A DNA stretch of 64,000 nt from Agarivorans sp. TSD2052 (GCF_023238625.1 NZ_CP096670.1:32501-96500); one strand, 5' to 3'. Positions 38,267-48,403 are shown, counted from the stretch's first letter. The notes: generated from the sequence alone by a model not told the origin. A program made the numbers and translations.

Positions 38267-40861
38267 CTAATGCTGGTTTTGGTTTTCAAGAAAGTCTTGA
38301 GCAAAGCGTTGTAATACGCCTCCCGCCTGATAAACCGAGACTTCTTCTGCAGTATCTAGACGACACACTACCGGCAGGTCGATACGTTCACCGCTGCTGC
38401 GGGTAATCACTAAGGTCAGTAATTCGCCCGGTGCAGGAGTACCGATTACGTCATAGGTTTCGCTGCCATCAATGCGGTAGCTATGGCGATTGTTACCCTT
38501 GGTAAACTCTAACGGTAATACGCCCATACCCACTAAGTTGGTGCGGTGTATTCGTTCAAATCCTTCGGCTACAATCACTTCTACTCCGGCTAGGCGCACC
38601 CCTTTAGCGGCCCAGTCACGCGACGAGCCTTGGCCGTAATCAGCGCCAGCAACAATAAGCAGTGGCTGTTTGCGTTGCATGTAGATCTCAATGGCTTCCC
38701 ACATGCGCATCTCTTGGCCTTCTGGCTCGACCCGTGCCAGCGAACCTTGTTTTACTTCACCATCATGTTTAACCATCTCATTAAACAGTTTGGGATTAGC
38801 AAAGGTGGCCCGTTGCGCAGTAAGGTGGTCGCCGCGGTGGGTGGCGTAGGAGTTAAAGTCGACTTCAGGTAAACCCATTTTATCTAGGTAAGCCCCGGCA
38901 GCGCTGTCGAGCATAATAGCGTTAGAAGGAGAGAGGTGATCGGTGGTGATATTGTCACCTAATACAGCCAAAGGTCGCATGCCGCGCAAGGTTCGCTCGC
39001 CTGCTAGCGCGCCTTCCCAGTAGGGTGGGCGACGAATATAGGTACTTTGTGGGCGCCATTCGTAAAGGGGTGAACCGCTGGTGCCGTAGTCCACTTTTAG
39101 GTCAAACATTGGCTGATAAACTTTGCGAAACTGCTCAGGCTTAACGCTCTGCTTAACCACTGCATCAATTTCTTCATCACTGGGCCAGATGTCTTTTAAG
39201 GTAATCGGTTTGCCTTGGGCATCGTGGCCTAAGGCATCCTTTTCAATATCAAAACGAATAGTACCAGCAATGGCGTAAGCCACTACCAATGGCGGTGAGG
39301 CTAAGAAGGCTTGTTTGGCATAGGGGTGAATACGCCCATCAAAGTTACGGTTACCCGACAACACTGCGGTGGCATAGAGGTCGCGGTCAATGACTTCTTG
39401 TTGAATCACTGGATCAAGTGCACCGCTCATGCCGTTACAGGTGGTACAGGCAAAACCAACAATACCAAAACCCAATTGTTCTAACTCGGTGAGTAATTGA
39501 GCGTCTTCTAGATACAGTTGCACGGCTTTAGAGCCCGGTGCTAATGAGGTTTTTACCCATGGTTTGCGGCTTAACCCTAACTGGTTAGCGTTACGTGCCA
39601 GTAGCCCTGCAGCAATCACATTCCGTGGGTTGGAGGTATTGGTACAGCTGGTAATAGCGGCAATAATACAGGCACCGTCTGGCATCCAACCTTGTTGTTT
39701 AGGTACTGGAGCGGCAATGCCTCGGCTTGCCAGTTCGCTGGTGGGGACGCGACGATGCGGGTTAGACGGACCCGCGATATTGCGGCCTACACTGGATAGA
39801 TCGAAAGTGAGCACGCGCTCATATTCAGCTGCGGCCAAGTCATCGGCCCATAAGCCCGTGGTTTTGGCGTAGTTTTCAACTAATGCCACTTGCTCGGCAG
39901 CACGGCCGGTAAGGGTAAGGTAATCAATGGTGTTATCGTCGATGTAAAACATCGCGGCAGTAGCGCCAAACTCAGGGGTCATATTGGAGATGGTCGCTCG
40001 GTCTCCTAAGGTAAGCTGGCTTGCGCCCTCACCGTAAAACTCGAGGTAACTTGATACAACGCGTTGTTCACGCAAAAATTCGGTGATGGCTAACACTATG
40101 TCGGTAGCGGTAATGCCCGGTTGGCGTTGACCGGTAAGCTCTACACCAACAATGTCGGGTAAGCGCATGTATGAGGCACGGCCCAGCATCACATTCTCGG
40201 CTTCTAAACCACCTACACCAATAGCAATCACTCCTAAGGCGTCAACGTGCGGGGTATGGCTGTCGGTACCGACCAAGGTGTCGGGAAAGGCGACACCGTC
40301 ACGCGCTTGAATAACCGGTGACATCTTCTCAAGGTTGATTTGATGCATGATGCCATTACCCGGCGGGATAACATCGACATTCTCAAAGGCGGTTTTACAC
40401 CAGTTAATAAAGTGAAAACGGTCGTCATTACGACGGTCTTCAATTGCCCGGTTCTTTTCAAAGGCATTGACTTCAAAACCGGCATGTTCTACCGCTAAGG
40501 AATGATCCACAATCAGTTGGGTAGGCACCACCGGATTAACTTTAGCGGGGTCACCGCCTTTATCTGCAATGGCATCACGCAAACCGGCTAAATCTACTAA
40601 CGCGGTTTGGCCAAGAATATCATGGCAGACCACCCGTGCCGGATACCAAGGGAAATCTAAGTCGCGCTTGCGCTGGATAATTTGGCTAAGCGCGGCATGT
40701 AGCTGCGCGGGCGGGCAACGGCGTACGAGGTTTTCAGCAAATACCCGTGAGGTATAAGGTAGGCCAGCGTAGGCTCCGGGTTGAATGGCTTCAATGGCCG
40801 CGCGAGTATCAAAGTAATCTAAGGTGCTATTGGCTAAGGGTTTTCTGTATTCAGTATTCAT
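38267..40861 (-). CDS. acnD: Fe/S-dependent 2-methylisocitrate dehydratase
   Basis: 864 aa from this start. Aconitase family: cluster ligands in ITSCTNTSNP and FACTTCNG, substrate loops such as VGTDSHTPHVDALGV and the swivel domain with GADYGQGSSRDWAAKGVRL. Dehydrates 2-methylcitrate. An in-frame GTG lies four codons upstream (40873), but ATG at 40861 better matches the family start MNTxYRKPL. Third enzyme of the pathway in gene order. Confidence 0.95.
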   Translation of the reverse strand: MNTEYRKPLANSTLDYFDTRAAIEAIQPGAYAGLPYTSRVFAENLVRRCPPAQLHAALSQIIQRKRDLDFPWYPARVVCHDILGQTALVDLAGLRDAIADKGGDPAKVNPVVPTQLIVDHSLAVEHAGFEVNAFEKNRAIEDRRNDDRFHFINWCKTAFENVDVIPPGNGIMHQINLEKMSPVIQARDGVAFPDTLVGTDSHTPHVDALGVIAIGVGGLEAENVMLGRASYMRLPDIVGVELTGQRQPGITATDIVLAITEFLREQRVVSSYLEFYGEGASQLTLGDRATISNMTPEFGATAAMFYIDDNTIDYLTLTGRAAEQVALVENYAKTTGLWADDLAAAEYERVLTFDLSSVGRNIAGPSNPHRRVPTSELASRGIAAPVPKQQGWMPDGACIIAAITSCTNTSNPRNVIAAGLLARNANQLGLSRKPWVKTSLAPGSKAVQLYLEDAQLLTELEQLGFGIVGFACTTCNGMSGALDPVIQQEVIDRDLYATAVLSGNRNFDGRIHPYAKQAFLASPPLVVAYAIAGTIRFDIEKDALGHDAQGKPITLKDIWPSDEEIDAVVKQSVKPEQFRKVYQPMFDLKVDYGTSGSPLYEWRPQSTYIRRPPYWEGALAGERTLRGMRPLAVLGDNITTDHLSPSNAIMLDSAAGAYLDKMGLPEVDFNSYATHRGDHLTAQRATFANPKLFNEMVKHDGEVKQGSLARVEPEGQEMRMWEAIEIYMQRKQPLLIVAGADYGQGSSRDWAAKGVRLAGVEVIVAEGFERIHRTNLVGMGVLPLEFTKGNNRHSYRIDGSETYDVIGTPAPGELLTLVITRSSGERIDLPVVCRLDTAEEVSVYQAGGVLQRFAQDFLENQNQH

Positions 40862-40920
40862 AAGCGTATCCACAGCGAAAAGAGAGCACGGTGGAGCGAG
40901 GGCTCCACCGGGAAACAGCG

Positions 40921-42048
40921 TTAAGAGCGCTGTTCAACAGGCACGTAACTACGTGGTTCGCTACCGGTATAATCGGCGCTAGGTCGAATAATGCGGTTGT
41001 TAGCCCGCTGTTCCATAATATGAGCTGCCCAGCCGCTGACTCTTGAGCAAACAAAAATCGGCGTGAATAAGGGGGTGGGTATATGCATAAAATGGTAGGC
41101 GCTGGCATGGAAGAAATCGGCATTGCAAAACAGCTCTTTCTCGCGCCACATTACCGCTTCTACTCGCTCAGACACCGCAAATAAATGCGTATCACCAGTG
41201 GCTTCACTGAGTTTTTTCGACCACGCTTTAATCAATGCATTACGCGGGTCGCTAGTGCGGTAAATCGCATGGCCAAAACCCATGATTTTGTCTTTGCGCG
41301 CTAGCATCGCCATGATTTCGGCTTCAGCTTGCTCGGCACTGGTCCAGTTTTCAATCATCGCCATAGCGGCTTCGTTAGCACCGCCATGTAAAGGGCCGCG
41401 TAAGGCACCAATTGCCCCCGATACCGCAGAGTGCATATCCGATAGGGTTGAGGCTATCACTCGTCCGGTAAAGGTAGAGGCATTAAATTCATGTTCTGCA
41501 TAAAGTATCAACGAACATTGCATCACTTGTTCATGCAGTGGGTTTGCCGGTTTGCCGTGTAACAGCTCTAAGAAATGCGCAGCAATAGAGTTAGCCGAAC
41601 TTTGAGTAGAAATACGTACCCCATCGTGGCTAAAGCGATACCAGTAACAAATAATGCCGGGTAAGGTGGCCAGTAGTCGATCGCTATGATGTTGCTGTTC
41701 GGCAAAGCTGGCTTCGGTTTCTAAGTTACCTAGCATGGAGACACCGGTGCGCATTACATCCATAGGGTGAGCATCTGCTGGGATCAGCTCCAACACCGCT
41801 TTTAGTGCTTCAGGTAATTCACGTAAGTTGTGCAGCGTGTCGTGGTAAGCCGCCAGTTGCTCACGATTAGGCAGTTCACCGTGAAACAGTAAGTAGGCAA
41901 CTTCTTCAAAGGTGGCTTGGTCGGCGAGCTCACTAATATCGTAACCACAATAGGTCAGGCCTGAGCCACTTTGGCCTACGGTGCATAATTTGGTTTCGCC
42001 GGCGCTTTGGCCTCGTAGACCTGCGCCTCCAATAGCTTTTTGTACCAT
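40921..42048 (-). CDS. prpC: 2-methylcitrate synthase
   Basis: 375 aa. Condenses propionyl-CoA with oxaloacetate. Citrate-synthase fold with GFGHAIYRTSDPRNALIK (catalytic His region) and FTPIFVCSRVSGWAAHIMEQ (catalytic Asp/Arg region). AAGGAGAATATC precedes the ATG at 42048; the longer frame from 42078 has no ribosome site. Follows prpB by 135 bp. Confidence 0.94.
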   Translation of the reverse strand: MVQKAIGGAGLRGQSAGETKLCTVGQSGSGLTYCGYDISELADQATFEEVAYLLFHGELPNREQLAAYHDTLHNLRELPEALKAVLELIPADAHPMDVMRTGVSMLGNLETEASFAEQQHHSDRLLATLPGIICYWYRFSHDGVRISTQSSANSIAAHFLELLHGKPANPLHEQVMQCSLILYAEHEFNASTFTGRVIASTLSDMHSAVSGAIGALRGPLHGGANEAAMAMIENWTSAEQAEAEIMAMLARKDKIMGFGHAIYRTSDPRNALIKAWSKKLSEATGDTHLFAVSERVEAVMWREKELFCNADFFHASAYHFMHIPTPLFTPIFVCSRVSGWAAHIMEQRANNRIIRPSADYTGSEPRSYVPVEQRS

Positions 42049-42183
42049 GATATTCTCCTTCATTCCTTTGGTTAACAAGCTTGGCGTCTGTTGCGCCTTG
42101 TTGTTTTGCTTGCTAAATATTGAGGCTTAGCCGCCGCTGCATCTGAGCTTGGCTAAGCGCCTTCACGTAGTGTGGTTGACGGT

Positions 42184-43065
42184 TTATTCTTGTTTAAATA
42201 ATTGGTCGAGCTTTTGTTCGTAGTCGTGGTAGCCAAGGTAGTCATATAGCTGGGTGCGAGTTTGCATACTGTCGACAACATCTCGCTGGTGGCCGTTATC
42301 ACGTAGGCTGCGGTAAACGTTGACTGCGGCTTGATTCATTGCTCGAAAAGCCGATAGCGGGTAGAGCACCATGTCTACTCCCACGGCGGCGAGTTCTTCA
42401 CCACTAAATAAGGGCGTTTGCCCAAACTCGGTAATATTGGCCAAAATGGGCACTTTTACTGCGTCGGCAAACTGCTGGTATTGCTCTAAAGTAAGCATCG
42501 CTTCAGGGAAAATCATATCGGCACCGGCTTCAACATATTGGCAAGCACGTTCAATTGCGCCGCCCATACCTTCAATTTGTAGGGCGTCGGTACGGGCCAT
42601 CACTACAAAATCAGGATCTACTCGGGCATCAACGGCAGCTTTAATTCTATCTACCATCTCTTGGCTAGAGACAATCGCTTTATTGGGGCGGTGACCACAG
42701 CGTTTCTGCGCCACTTGGTCTTCCATGTGCACGGCGGCAGCGTCTGAGCGGATCATTTCTTTAACGGTGCGAGCAATATTAAACGCACCACCAAAACCAA
42801 CATCAATGTCGACCAACAAGGGTAAATCACAGGCGGCAGTAATACGGCGTACATCTTCTAGTACATCGTTCATGGTGGTAATGCCTAAATCAGGCAAACC
42901 ATAAGACGCATTAGCTATGCCGCCACCCGATAGGTAAATAGCTTGGTGGCCTTCGCGTTTAGCCATCATGGCGCAGTAAGGGTTAATCGTTCCTACTATT
43001 TGCAGTGGGTTTTGTTCGGCTACAGCTTGGCGAAAGCGTGCGCCAGGCGAGGTTAATGTGCTCAT
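42184..43065 (-). CDS. prpB: 2-methylisocitrate lyase
   Basis: 293 aa. Cleaves 2-methylisocitrate to pyruvate and succinate. PEP mutase/ICL superfamily with the metal-binding [11 protein letters not shown] and catalytic Cys123 in KRCGH, the same position as in E. coli PrpB. The ATG overlaps the gntR stop by four bases, with AAGGAGTGAACG before it, so it is translationally coupled to the regulator. Confidence 0.96.
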   Translation of the reverse strand: MSTLTSPGARFRQAVAEQNPLQIVGTINPYCAMMAKREGHQAIYLSGGGIANASYGLPDLGITTMNDVLEDVRRITAACDLPLLVDIDVGFGGAFNIARTVKEMIRSDAAAVHMEDQVAQKRCGHRPNKAIVSSQEMVDRIKAAVDARVDPDFVVMARTDALQIEGMGGAIERACQYVEAGADMIFPEAMLTLEQYQQFADAVKVPILANITEFGQTPLFSGEELAAVGVDMVLYPLSAFRAMNQAAVNVYRSLRDNGHQRDVVDSMQTRTQLYDYLGYHDYEQKLDQLFKQE

Positions 43066-43811
43066 TCGTTCACTCCTTGGATAATTTGCGTAGCCGATGT
43101 TATGGCTTCTTGGCTTTGGTCGGTCGGATTCGTTAAGTGTTGTTGTTCAATGGCTTTGCGCGCACGGGCAATGTGGCGGCGCATTAGCATCTCGGCCAGC
43201 TCGCCATCACGGTCGGCGAGGGCATGCCAAATTGCCCAGTGTTCTTGTAGGGCGCGCTCGGGGCGCGAAACTTGTTTACTGGCTTGATAGCGGTACATAC
43301 GCAGCAGGTGATAAAGCTCATCACATAGCAGGTTCACTAAGCGCTGGTTGGCACTACCTTTAATAATGAGGTAGTGAAAATCAAAGTCGCCCTGTTGCTC
43401 AAAGTAAGCTTTACCTTGATGCTGCTGTAAGTAACTTTGGTGATGTTCGAGCAGGGCTTTAAGCTCGTTGAGCTGTTCTGTCGACAATTGACTGGCCGCT
43501 AAACGGCAGGCCATGCCTTCAAGCGCCTCACGCACCGAGTAAATATCCAGTAACTGCTGTTGATTTAGCTGTACGACTCGCGCGCCTACGTGTGGCACCC
43601 GTTCCACTAACCCCATGCCCTGCAATTTTAGAATTGCTTCTCGCAATGGACCTCGGCTTACTCCGTAATGGCGCGCTAGCTCAGGCTCTGAGATCTTTTT
43701 CCCTTGGGCTATTTGACCGCTCACAATGGCTTCAATCAGCGTATCGCTAAGGTTTTGCGACAACAAGCTTTGTTTGTCGTTCGGGCTTTTAGCTTGACTA
43801 AGCTCAGGCAT
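43062..43811 (-). CDS. GntR-family (FCD) regulator of the prp operon
   Basis: 249 aa. Winged HTH of the FadR subfamily ([20 protein letters not shown] then [20 protein letters not shown]) and an FCD ligand domain with metal/acid-binding His residues. First gene of the operon with prpB-prpC-acnD-prpF-prpE, so autoregulation is likely. In Shewanella-type organisms this GntR protein replaces the sigma-54 PrpR of enterobacteria. Three ATTGTnnACAAW sites lie 70-175 bp upstream. Confidence 0.9.
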   Translation of the reverse strand: MPELSQAKSPNDKQSLLSQNLSDTLIEAIVSGQIAQGKKISEPELARHYGVSRGPLREAILKLQGMGLVERVPHVGARVVQLNQQQLLDIYSVREALEGMACRLAASQLSTEQLNELKALLEHHQSYLQQHQGKAYFEQQGDFDFHYLIIKGSANQRLVNLLCDELYHLLRMYRYQASKQVSRPERALQEHWAIWHALADRDGELAEMLMRRHIARARKAIEQQHLTNPTDQSQEAITSATQIIQGVNE

Positions 43812-43879
43812 ATTGACGTTACACTCAGGTTGATTGAATGTTGCACAGTGTAGATCAACTGTTATTACTTGATCAAATA

Positions 43880-43891
43880 ATTGTCGACAAT
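43880..43891. promoter_or_regulatory. Palindromic operator ATTGTCGACAAT, prp site 1
   Basis: Perfect 12-bp palindrome 69 bp upstream of the regulator's ATG. Matches two further sites with the core TTGTnnACAA. This resembles the half-site composition of FCD-type GntR operators; binding is inferred. Confidence 0.7.
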
Positions 43892-43942
43892 ACGTAGTTA
43901 TACTTTAGTTTTAGTTGAGTTTTTACCGCTGCTTTAGTGCTT

Positions 43943-43954
43943 ATTGTTTACAAA
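43943..43954. promoter_or_regulatory. Operator-like ATTGTTTACAAA, prp site 2
   Basis: Shares ATTGTnnACAA with sites 1 and 3 but ends in A instead of T. Lies 63 bp upstream of site 1 on the minus-strand transcript. Confidence 0.5.
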
Positions 43955-43972
43955 GTGAGGTTTGGCGTTGAG

Positions 43973-43984
43973 ATTGTAGACAAT
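43973..43984. promoter_or_regulatory. Operator-like ATTGTAGACAAT, prp site 3
   Basis: Differs from site 1 at one position of the spacer and keeps both arms. Exactly 30 bp from site 2, about three turns of DNA. Confidence 0.6.
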
Positions 43985-44007
43985 CTAGTAATGAGTGTGG
44001 AAGGCGC

Positions 44008-44460
44008 TTAGTTCTCCAAAATAGTGCTGATAGATTTCGGTATCTTTACTTGCCAGCGTTGCAGAGTGGCGAAGCTTTCTTCTACAGAGGAGAGTTGTGC
44101 AAATTTGCAGGTATGCTGGCCGATATGAGCATGCATTTGCTGTTTTATGTATTCAAAAATTCCAGAGTTGCTGGATAGATAAATGCAGTGGCTAAGTTGG
44201 TTTTGTAAACACCAGCTTATCTGCTGCTGCATAATAGGAATGCTTTCGGGGGTGAGAAATTGCCAGTGGCGTATATCAAAAATGGCTGCCCAAGGTTGAT
44301 GGCAGTATTGACCAACCACGTGCTGTAACTCGGCTTGGTACTCTTTGGTAGTGGTGACATTCCAGCTGTCGTAGAGCTGAGCCAGCAAAAGGCTGTTATG
44401 GCTGTGTAATTGATAATAACCATGGCCGGTAGGCTGCATTGATAAGCTCACATTGTTCAA
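44008..44460 (-). CDS. STAS-like hypothetical protein
   Basis: 150 aa, soluble. Order of strands and helices (WAAIFDIRHWQFLTPESIPI, then HCIYLSSNSGIFEYIKQQMH) resembles a STAS/SpoIIAA-type fold, without a recognised phosphorylation motif. Starts at TTG or at the ATG at 44439; neither has a clear ribosome site. Its 3' end lies just upstream of the prp promoter region. Confidence 0.5.
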   Translation of the reverse strand: MNNVSLSMQPTGHGYYQLHSHNSLLLAQLYDSWNVTTTKEYQAELQHVVGQYCHQPWAAIFDIRHWQFLTPESIPIMQQQISWCLQNQLSHCIYLSSNSGIFEYIKQQMHAHIGQHTCKFAQLSSVEESFATLQRWQVKIPKSISTILEN

Positions 44461-44606
44461 AGTACTGAGGGTTAATAGTCAAATCATAGTCACTTACTGT
44501 GTAGATTATGTAATAAGCAAATAAAAAAAGGGCTGCTTGCTTGTTATTTGAGCATTGTCGCGTTATGTTATGTTTTCAGTCAATTACTGCATGAGTCGAG
44601 GAAAAT

Positions 44607-44717
44607 ATGAAACATTGTTTATGTTCAGCATATCGTTCAATTCGACTTATGTCTGTCACTTCGCTCGCCATGGCAAATCATAAACATGGCAGCCGAGTAC
44701 GCAGGCTAAGCAGCTAA
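44607..44717 (+). CDS. Candidate 36-codon small ORF
   Basis: ATG preceded by GAGGAAAAT, a good ribosome site. Encodes a small basic protein with two Cys (HCLCSAYRS) and a basic tail (HGSRVRRLSS). It falls in a 375-bp gap that shows no other gene. No homology judged; chance is quite possible. Confidence 0.3.
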   Translation: MKHCLCSAYRSIRLMSVTSLAMANHKHGSRVRRLSS

Positions 44718-44790
44718 ATTAAGATTGAGAACCACCCCAATTTTATCCGAGCTGCGAAGTGTCGCAGTAAGGAAATAGTCATACCCCTCC

Positions 44791-44799
44791 TGTTATAAT
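44791..44799 (+). promoter_or_regulatory. Extended -10 promoter TGTTATAAT
   Basis: Exact TGnTATAAT extended -10 element, about 37 bp before the ATG of the next gene; no good -35 is visible, which fits the extended type. Confidence 0.6.
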
Positions 44800-44835
44800 C
44801 TGTGTCACTTCGCTCTCTATCAAGGAGAACGAGAC

Positions 44836-45120
44836 ATGATGTCACTTAAAATTCGCTTACTCACATTTACAGTAGAGTTATTGTTGCGCTACCAGCAGCA
44901 TTTAGAAACTCAAAAATGGCTCAAGCAGCAACGCCAACAAAGCTGGCGAGTAGAGGGTATTAGCGCCCACATTGCTAAAGACATAGGCGCAGACTCTGAT
45001 GGTCGATTTAGAGTTAAAGTTAAACAAGCTGAGCCAGACACTAAAGCTAAAGAGCTTAAGCAGCAAACTAGCCACAAAGCTTGGCGCACACGACATAAAA
45101 TTGTGAAAATAAAGACGTAA
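44836..45120 (+). CDS. Hypothetical small basic protein
   Basis: 94 aa, lysine- and arginine-rich, with an amphipathic N-terminus (LKIRLLTFTVELLLRYQQ). CAAGGAGAACGAG precedes the ATG and an extended -10 lies upstream; a terminator follows directly, so it is a complete monocistronic gene. Family not recognised. Confidence 0.7.
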   Translation: MMSLKIRLLTFTVELLLRYQQHLETQKWLKQQRQQSWRVEGISAHIAKDIGADSDGRFRVKVKQAEPDTKAKELKQQTSHKAWRTRHKIVKIKT

Positions 45121-45123
45121 ATT

Positions 45124-45148
45124 AAGCGCCCTGCGGGGCGCTTTTTAT
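45124..45148 (+). terminator. Terminator after the small basic protein
   Basis: AAGCGCC-ctgcg-GGGCGCTT hairpin followed by TTTTT, four bases past the stop. Confidence 0.9.
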
Positions 45149-45167
45149 TTATTGGTAAGTAAAATTA

Positions 45168-47240
45168 CTATTCATAAAAGTTATGAATGAAGCCTTTGAT
45201 ATAACCAGTTTCTTGATTACAGTGGATGGTGAAGTCGCTACGTGTACCGGATACTGAACCGATAGACTGTTTAAGCTCTACTCGATCGACGGTGCAATCA
45301 TTTAGAAAGTTGTATTCATGATTAGTCCATACAGTATCCATTTCAGAGTATTCCATTGACACAAAAGAGTAGGTGGTATTCTCGGAATCAATAACTGTTC
45401 CACCAGACATGGCTAACGAAAGAGTCTTAGTATGACTAGCTCCTTCAATGGTAAAACGCTGTTCAATGTTCGTATGATTGTCTTCAAATTCACGGATGTA
45501 ACCTACAAAAAGGCGTTTATTAGTTGGGGCTTGAACATTGTCGTATTCAGTTATTTGCAGAAAGCTTTTGTCTTTATCGCTTTCAGCAATCTGAACAGTG
45601 ACATGACCATGTTTAGTATCACCTTCTAGGGGCATTAAAGAGGTAGAAATACTTGCTAGCTTGCCTTGTGCACCTGTTACTGTTACTTCTGCGTCGATAC
45701 TGTTCTGGTCAGAAATCTGTATATCGTTTGTCCACCAATTTTCCCCTGAATAACCTCCTTCCCAATATAAACCGTTATGAAACCCGGTTATGGTTGGCGA
45801 CAGTACAAATGCCTCACCTGATCTAACGAACCGATCGTCGGGCATAGCTATTGATAGGTCTGCGGGGTCATAGCTGCCGGCCACTGTAAAAGTAGCGATG
45901 TTGTATTCACCATCTATGTTAGAGGTTAAATTATATTTCCGCCCAGGCACCGGTGGTGTAGATGGAGTGATGGTGTATCGATACCCTACGCGGGTAACAT
46001 CAACAGAAAGCCCTCCTGCGTATTCATCAAAAATTGCAAAATGTACTTCCGCTGGCGCTCCATTTAAGCTGATATCTTTGGCATAAACAGTGAAGCTACC
46101 ATCAGAAGGGAAGTCAATATAGTGTGGTAAAGCAAAACCACCTTGCGCGGTTTTCTGGTATGACTCAAGCGTACCATCACTGTAAAGCATGCCCGTGTGA
46201 ATGCCTGTGTTATCTTCGCTCCAATACCAGCCTTCAGGAATGTGAGAAAATATATTGCTGTGTAACACAGGTTGGTTAATAGCATCACCGCCAAAAACGT
46301 CGCCATCACCTAATACGAAGGTTTCATCTACATCTAAGCCTTTTATATAAGTGTCAAAAATGGATATTGAGCCCGAGGGGAGAATAGCTTCGACATTTGC
46401 TGAAAACTCAACCATTTGCTCACCGGCTCCTTGAATAATTAGCTTTCCACTATTAAAGCCCCAGCCTAATATCCCCTCTAAAGTTTCGGGTGTAGATACT
46501 TCGTAGGAAAGAGTCGTGCCATTACCGCTCCACTTAACTTTACCTTGCATGTCCATTGCAGTGGTGTTGTTGATGAGATCGTGAGTTTGAGTTACTTCAG
46601 CATCCGTCAATAAGAAGAAATCTCCAAGGTTTGTATATTGTGAGGAGCTTTGAAAGCTATCAATTTGCTGAATTTCATTTGCGAAGGTATACGCCAAAGA
46701 GTGTTCCCCACTCATAGCTACGCCAATTAAGCCTTCACCATTATCAAGCTGGTTCAGTAAGCTTGGATAGCTCAGTATCGCATTGAGCTCGGTTAAAACA
46801 GGGCCGTAACTAATATGCGATACATCGATTGATATATTCCCAGTTAGAGCGGTAGAGTCCATTAGTGTTGTATAACAATTAACCAGTGAGATATTAATAA
46901 TATCGTTGCTACTGAACTCACCCGGTGTTTGTCTTTGAATGTTTATTGTGGCGGTATCAGAAAGTTCAGGGCCACATGCCACAGAGAACGAGTCTCTTTT
47001 TCCTAAGCTATTTATGGCACTAAGGGCTAATTGACTTAATGCTGCGGGATACAAATTAATGTTGTTTGTTGCGCCGACAATGCTCAAGTCGTCCTGTGTA
47101 ATATTAGAAAGTCCATCAGCGGGGAGGGGCTGTTTATCTCCGGCTTCGCTACCACCACCACCGCCACCGCCACACCCATACATCGAACTTGTAGTAAGCA
47201 GCAACAGCCCACAAAAGGCCAAACTCTTTCCGTGAGTCAT
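45168..47240 (-). CDS. Large lipoprotein, unknown function
   Basis: 690 aa. Signal peptide ending in lipobox MYGC, followed by a seven-glycine run (CGGGGGGG) typical of Cys-anchored surface proteins. The mature region is acidic and rich in T, S and G with repeated strand-turn patterns, consistent with several Ig-like or beta-sandwich domains. No catalytic motif or binding module recognised. Its A/T content is higher than that of neighbouring core genes. Probably an exported cell-envelope protein. Confidence 0.7.
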   Translation of the reverse strand: MTHGKSLAFCGLLLLTTSSMYGCGGGGGGGSEAGDKQPLPADGLSNITQDDLSIVGATNNINLYPAALSQLALSAINSLGKRDSFSVACGPELSDTATINIQRQTPGEFSSNDIINISLVNCYTTLMDSTALTGNISIDVSHISYGPVLTELNAILSYPSLLNQLDNGEGLIGVAMSGEHSLAYTFANEIQQIDSFQSSSQYTNLGDFFLLTDAEVTQTHDLINNTTAMDMQGKVKWSGNGTTLSYEVSTPETLEGILGWGFNSGKLIIQGAGEQMVEFSANVEAILPSGSISIFDTYIKGLDVDETFVLGDGDVFGGDAINQPVLHSNIFSHIPEGWYWSEDNTGIHTGMLYSDGTLESYQKTAQGGFALPHYIDFPSDGSFTVYAKDISLNGAPAEVHFAIFDEYAGGLSVDVTRVGYRYTITPSTPPVPGRKYNLTSNIDGEYNIATFTVAGSYDPADLSIAMPDDRFVRSGEAFVLSPTITGFHNGLYWEGGYSGENWWTNDIQISDQNSIDAEVTVTGAQGKLASISTSLMPLEGDTKHGHVTVQIAESDKDKSFLQITEYDNVQAPTNKRLFVGYIREFEDNHTNIEQRFTIEGASHTKTLSLAMSGGTVIDSENTTYSFVSMEYSEMDTVWTNHEYNFLNDCTVDRVELKQSIGSVSGTRSDFTIHCNQETGYIKGFIHNFYE

Positions 47241-47641
47241 AATTCATCCCTAAAAAATAAAAAAGTAACTTATCAAAAACACTGGCTTATATGTTTGATT
47301 TATTTCAAATTTCTATTTATTTTTAATGTTACTTTCTATTATTAAAATTCGCTTTTAGGTGAAGTGTTATTAAAGTGTGCGCAGAAAATGGCTGATTGGG
47401 TAGGGTAAGTGGCAACTCTAAGCCAAACTCTGCTTGCTGAGGTGCCGCTATTGTTAGGGGAATTAGGTTATAAACAATACTGGCTCCACAGCCTGAGAGA
47501 AGTTAAATTGCTGTTCAGGCACTGATATTTTAAGGTTGGTCGCTGTTTTTTCAAAAAAGCTGAAGCTTAAGCGGTGCAAGCCTTGGAGCATTGGGTTGGC
47601 TACAGTACACTAGCGACAGATCGCATTAGTAGGAAGCAAAC
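47241..47641. other. Intergenic region between the large lipoprotein and ubiE
   Basis: About 400 bp. A/T-rich near the lipoprotein, with AAAGTAAC (47262) and GTTACTTT (47328) as inverted copies 59 bp apart. The divergent promoters, including the ubiE operon promoter, should lie here. No gene seen. Confidence 0.45.
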
Positions 47642-48394
47642 ATGAGCGTCGAGCAAGAAACTACCCATTTCGGTTATAAAACAGTAAACCGTGAAGAAAA
47701 AGTAGGCATGGTTGCCGAAGTATTCCATTCAGTTGCAGCTAAATATGATGTAATGAATGACTTAATGTCGGGTGGTATTCATCGTTTATGGAAGCGTTTT
47801 ACTATTGATTGCAGCGGCGTTCGCCCTGGTCAAAAAGTGTTAGATTTAGCTGGTGGCACCGGTGATTTAACCGCTAAGTTTTCGCGAATTGTTGGTAGTA
47901 GCGGTGAGGTTGTACTGGCTGACATTAATGACTCAATGTTAAAAATGGGTCGCAGCAAGCTACGCGATAAAGGCATTGTGGGTAACGTACGTTACGTACA
48001 AGCCAATGCCGAAGCCCTACCGTTCCCCGACAATACCTTTGACGTGATTACCATTAGCTTCGGTTTACGTAACGTGACTGATAAAGACGCGGCTTTGCGT
48101 TCGATGTATCGGGTGCTTAAGCCGGGCGGTCGTTTATTGGTACTAGAATTCTCTAAACCAGAAATCGAAGCGGTGAGTAAGGTTTACGATGCGTACTCAT
48201 TTCATCTGTTACCTAAAATGGGCCAGCTAATTGCCAACGACGCTGAAAGTTATCAGTATTTAGCCGAGTCTATTCGTATGCACCCTGATCAAGAAACCTT
48301 GAAACAGATGATGCAAGATGCGGGCTTTGATGGCGTTGAATATTACAACTTAACCGGTGGTGTAGTTGCCTTACACCGTGGTTATAAATTCTAA
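47642..48394 (+). CDS. ubiE: Bifunctional demethylmenaquinone/2-octaprenyl-methoxybenzoquinol methyltransferase
   Basis: 250 aa. SAM-binding motif [15 protein letters not shown] and the UbiE blocks [15 protein letters not shown] and [13 protein letters not shown]-methylation step of ubiquinone and menaquinone synthesis. AGGAAGC precedes the ATG. First gene of the ubiE-ubiJ-ubiB-tatABC-tatD run. Confidence 0.96.
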   Translation: MSVEQETTHFGYKTVNREEKVGMVAEVFHSVAAKYDVMNDLMSGGIHRLWKRFTIDCSGVRPGQKVLDLAGGTGDLTAKFSRIVGSSGEVVLADINDSMLKMGRSKLRDKGIVGNVRYVQANAEALPFPDNTFDVITISFGLRNVTDKDAALRSMYRVLKPGGRLLVLEFSKPEIEAVSKVYDAYSFHLLPKMGQLIANDAESYQYLAESIRMHPDQETLKQMMQDAGFDGVEYYNLTGGVVALHRGYKF

Positions 48395-48403
48395 GAGGCC
48401 CCT

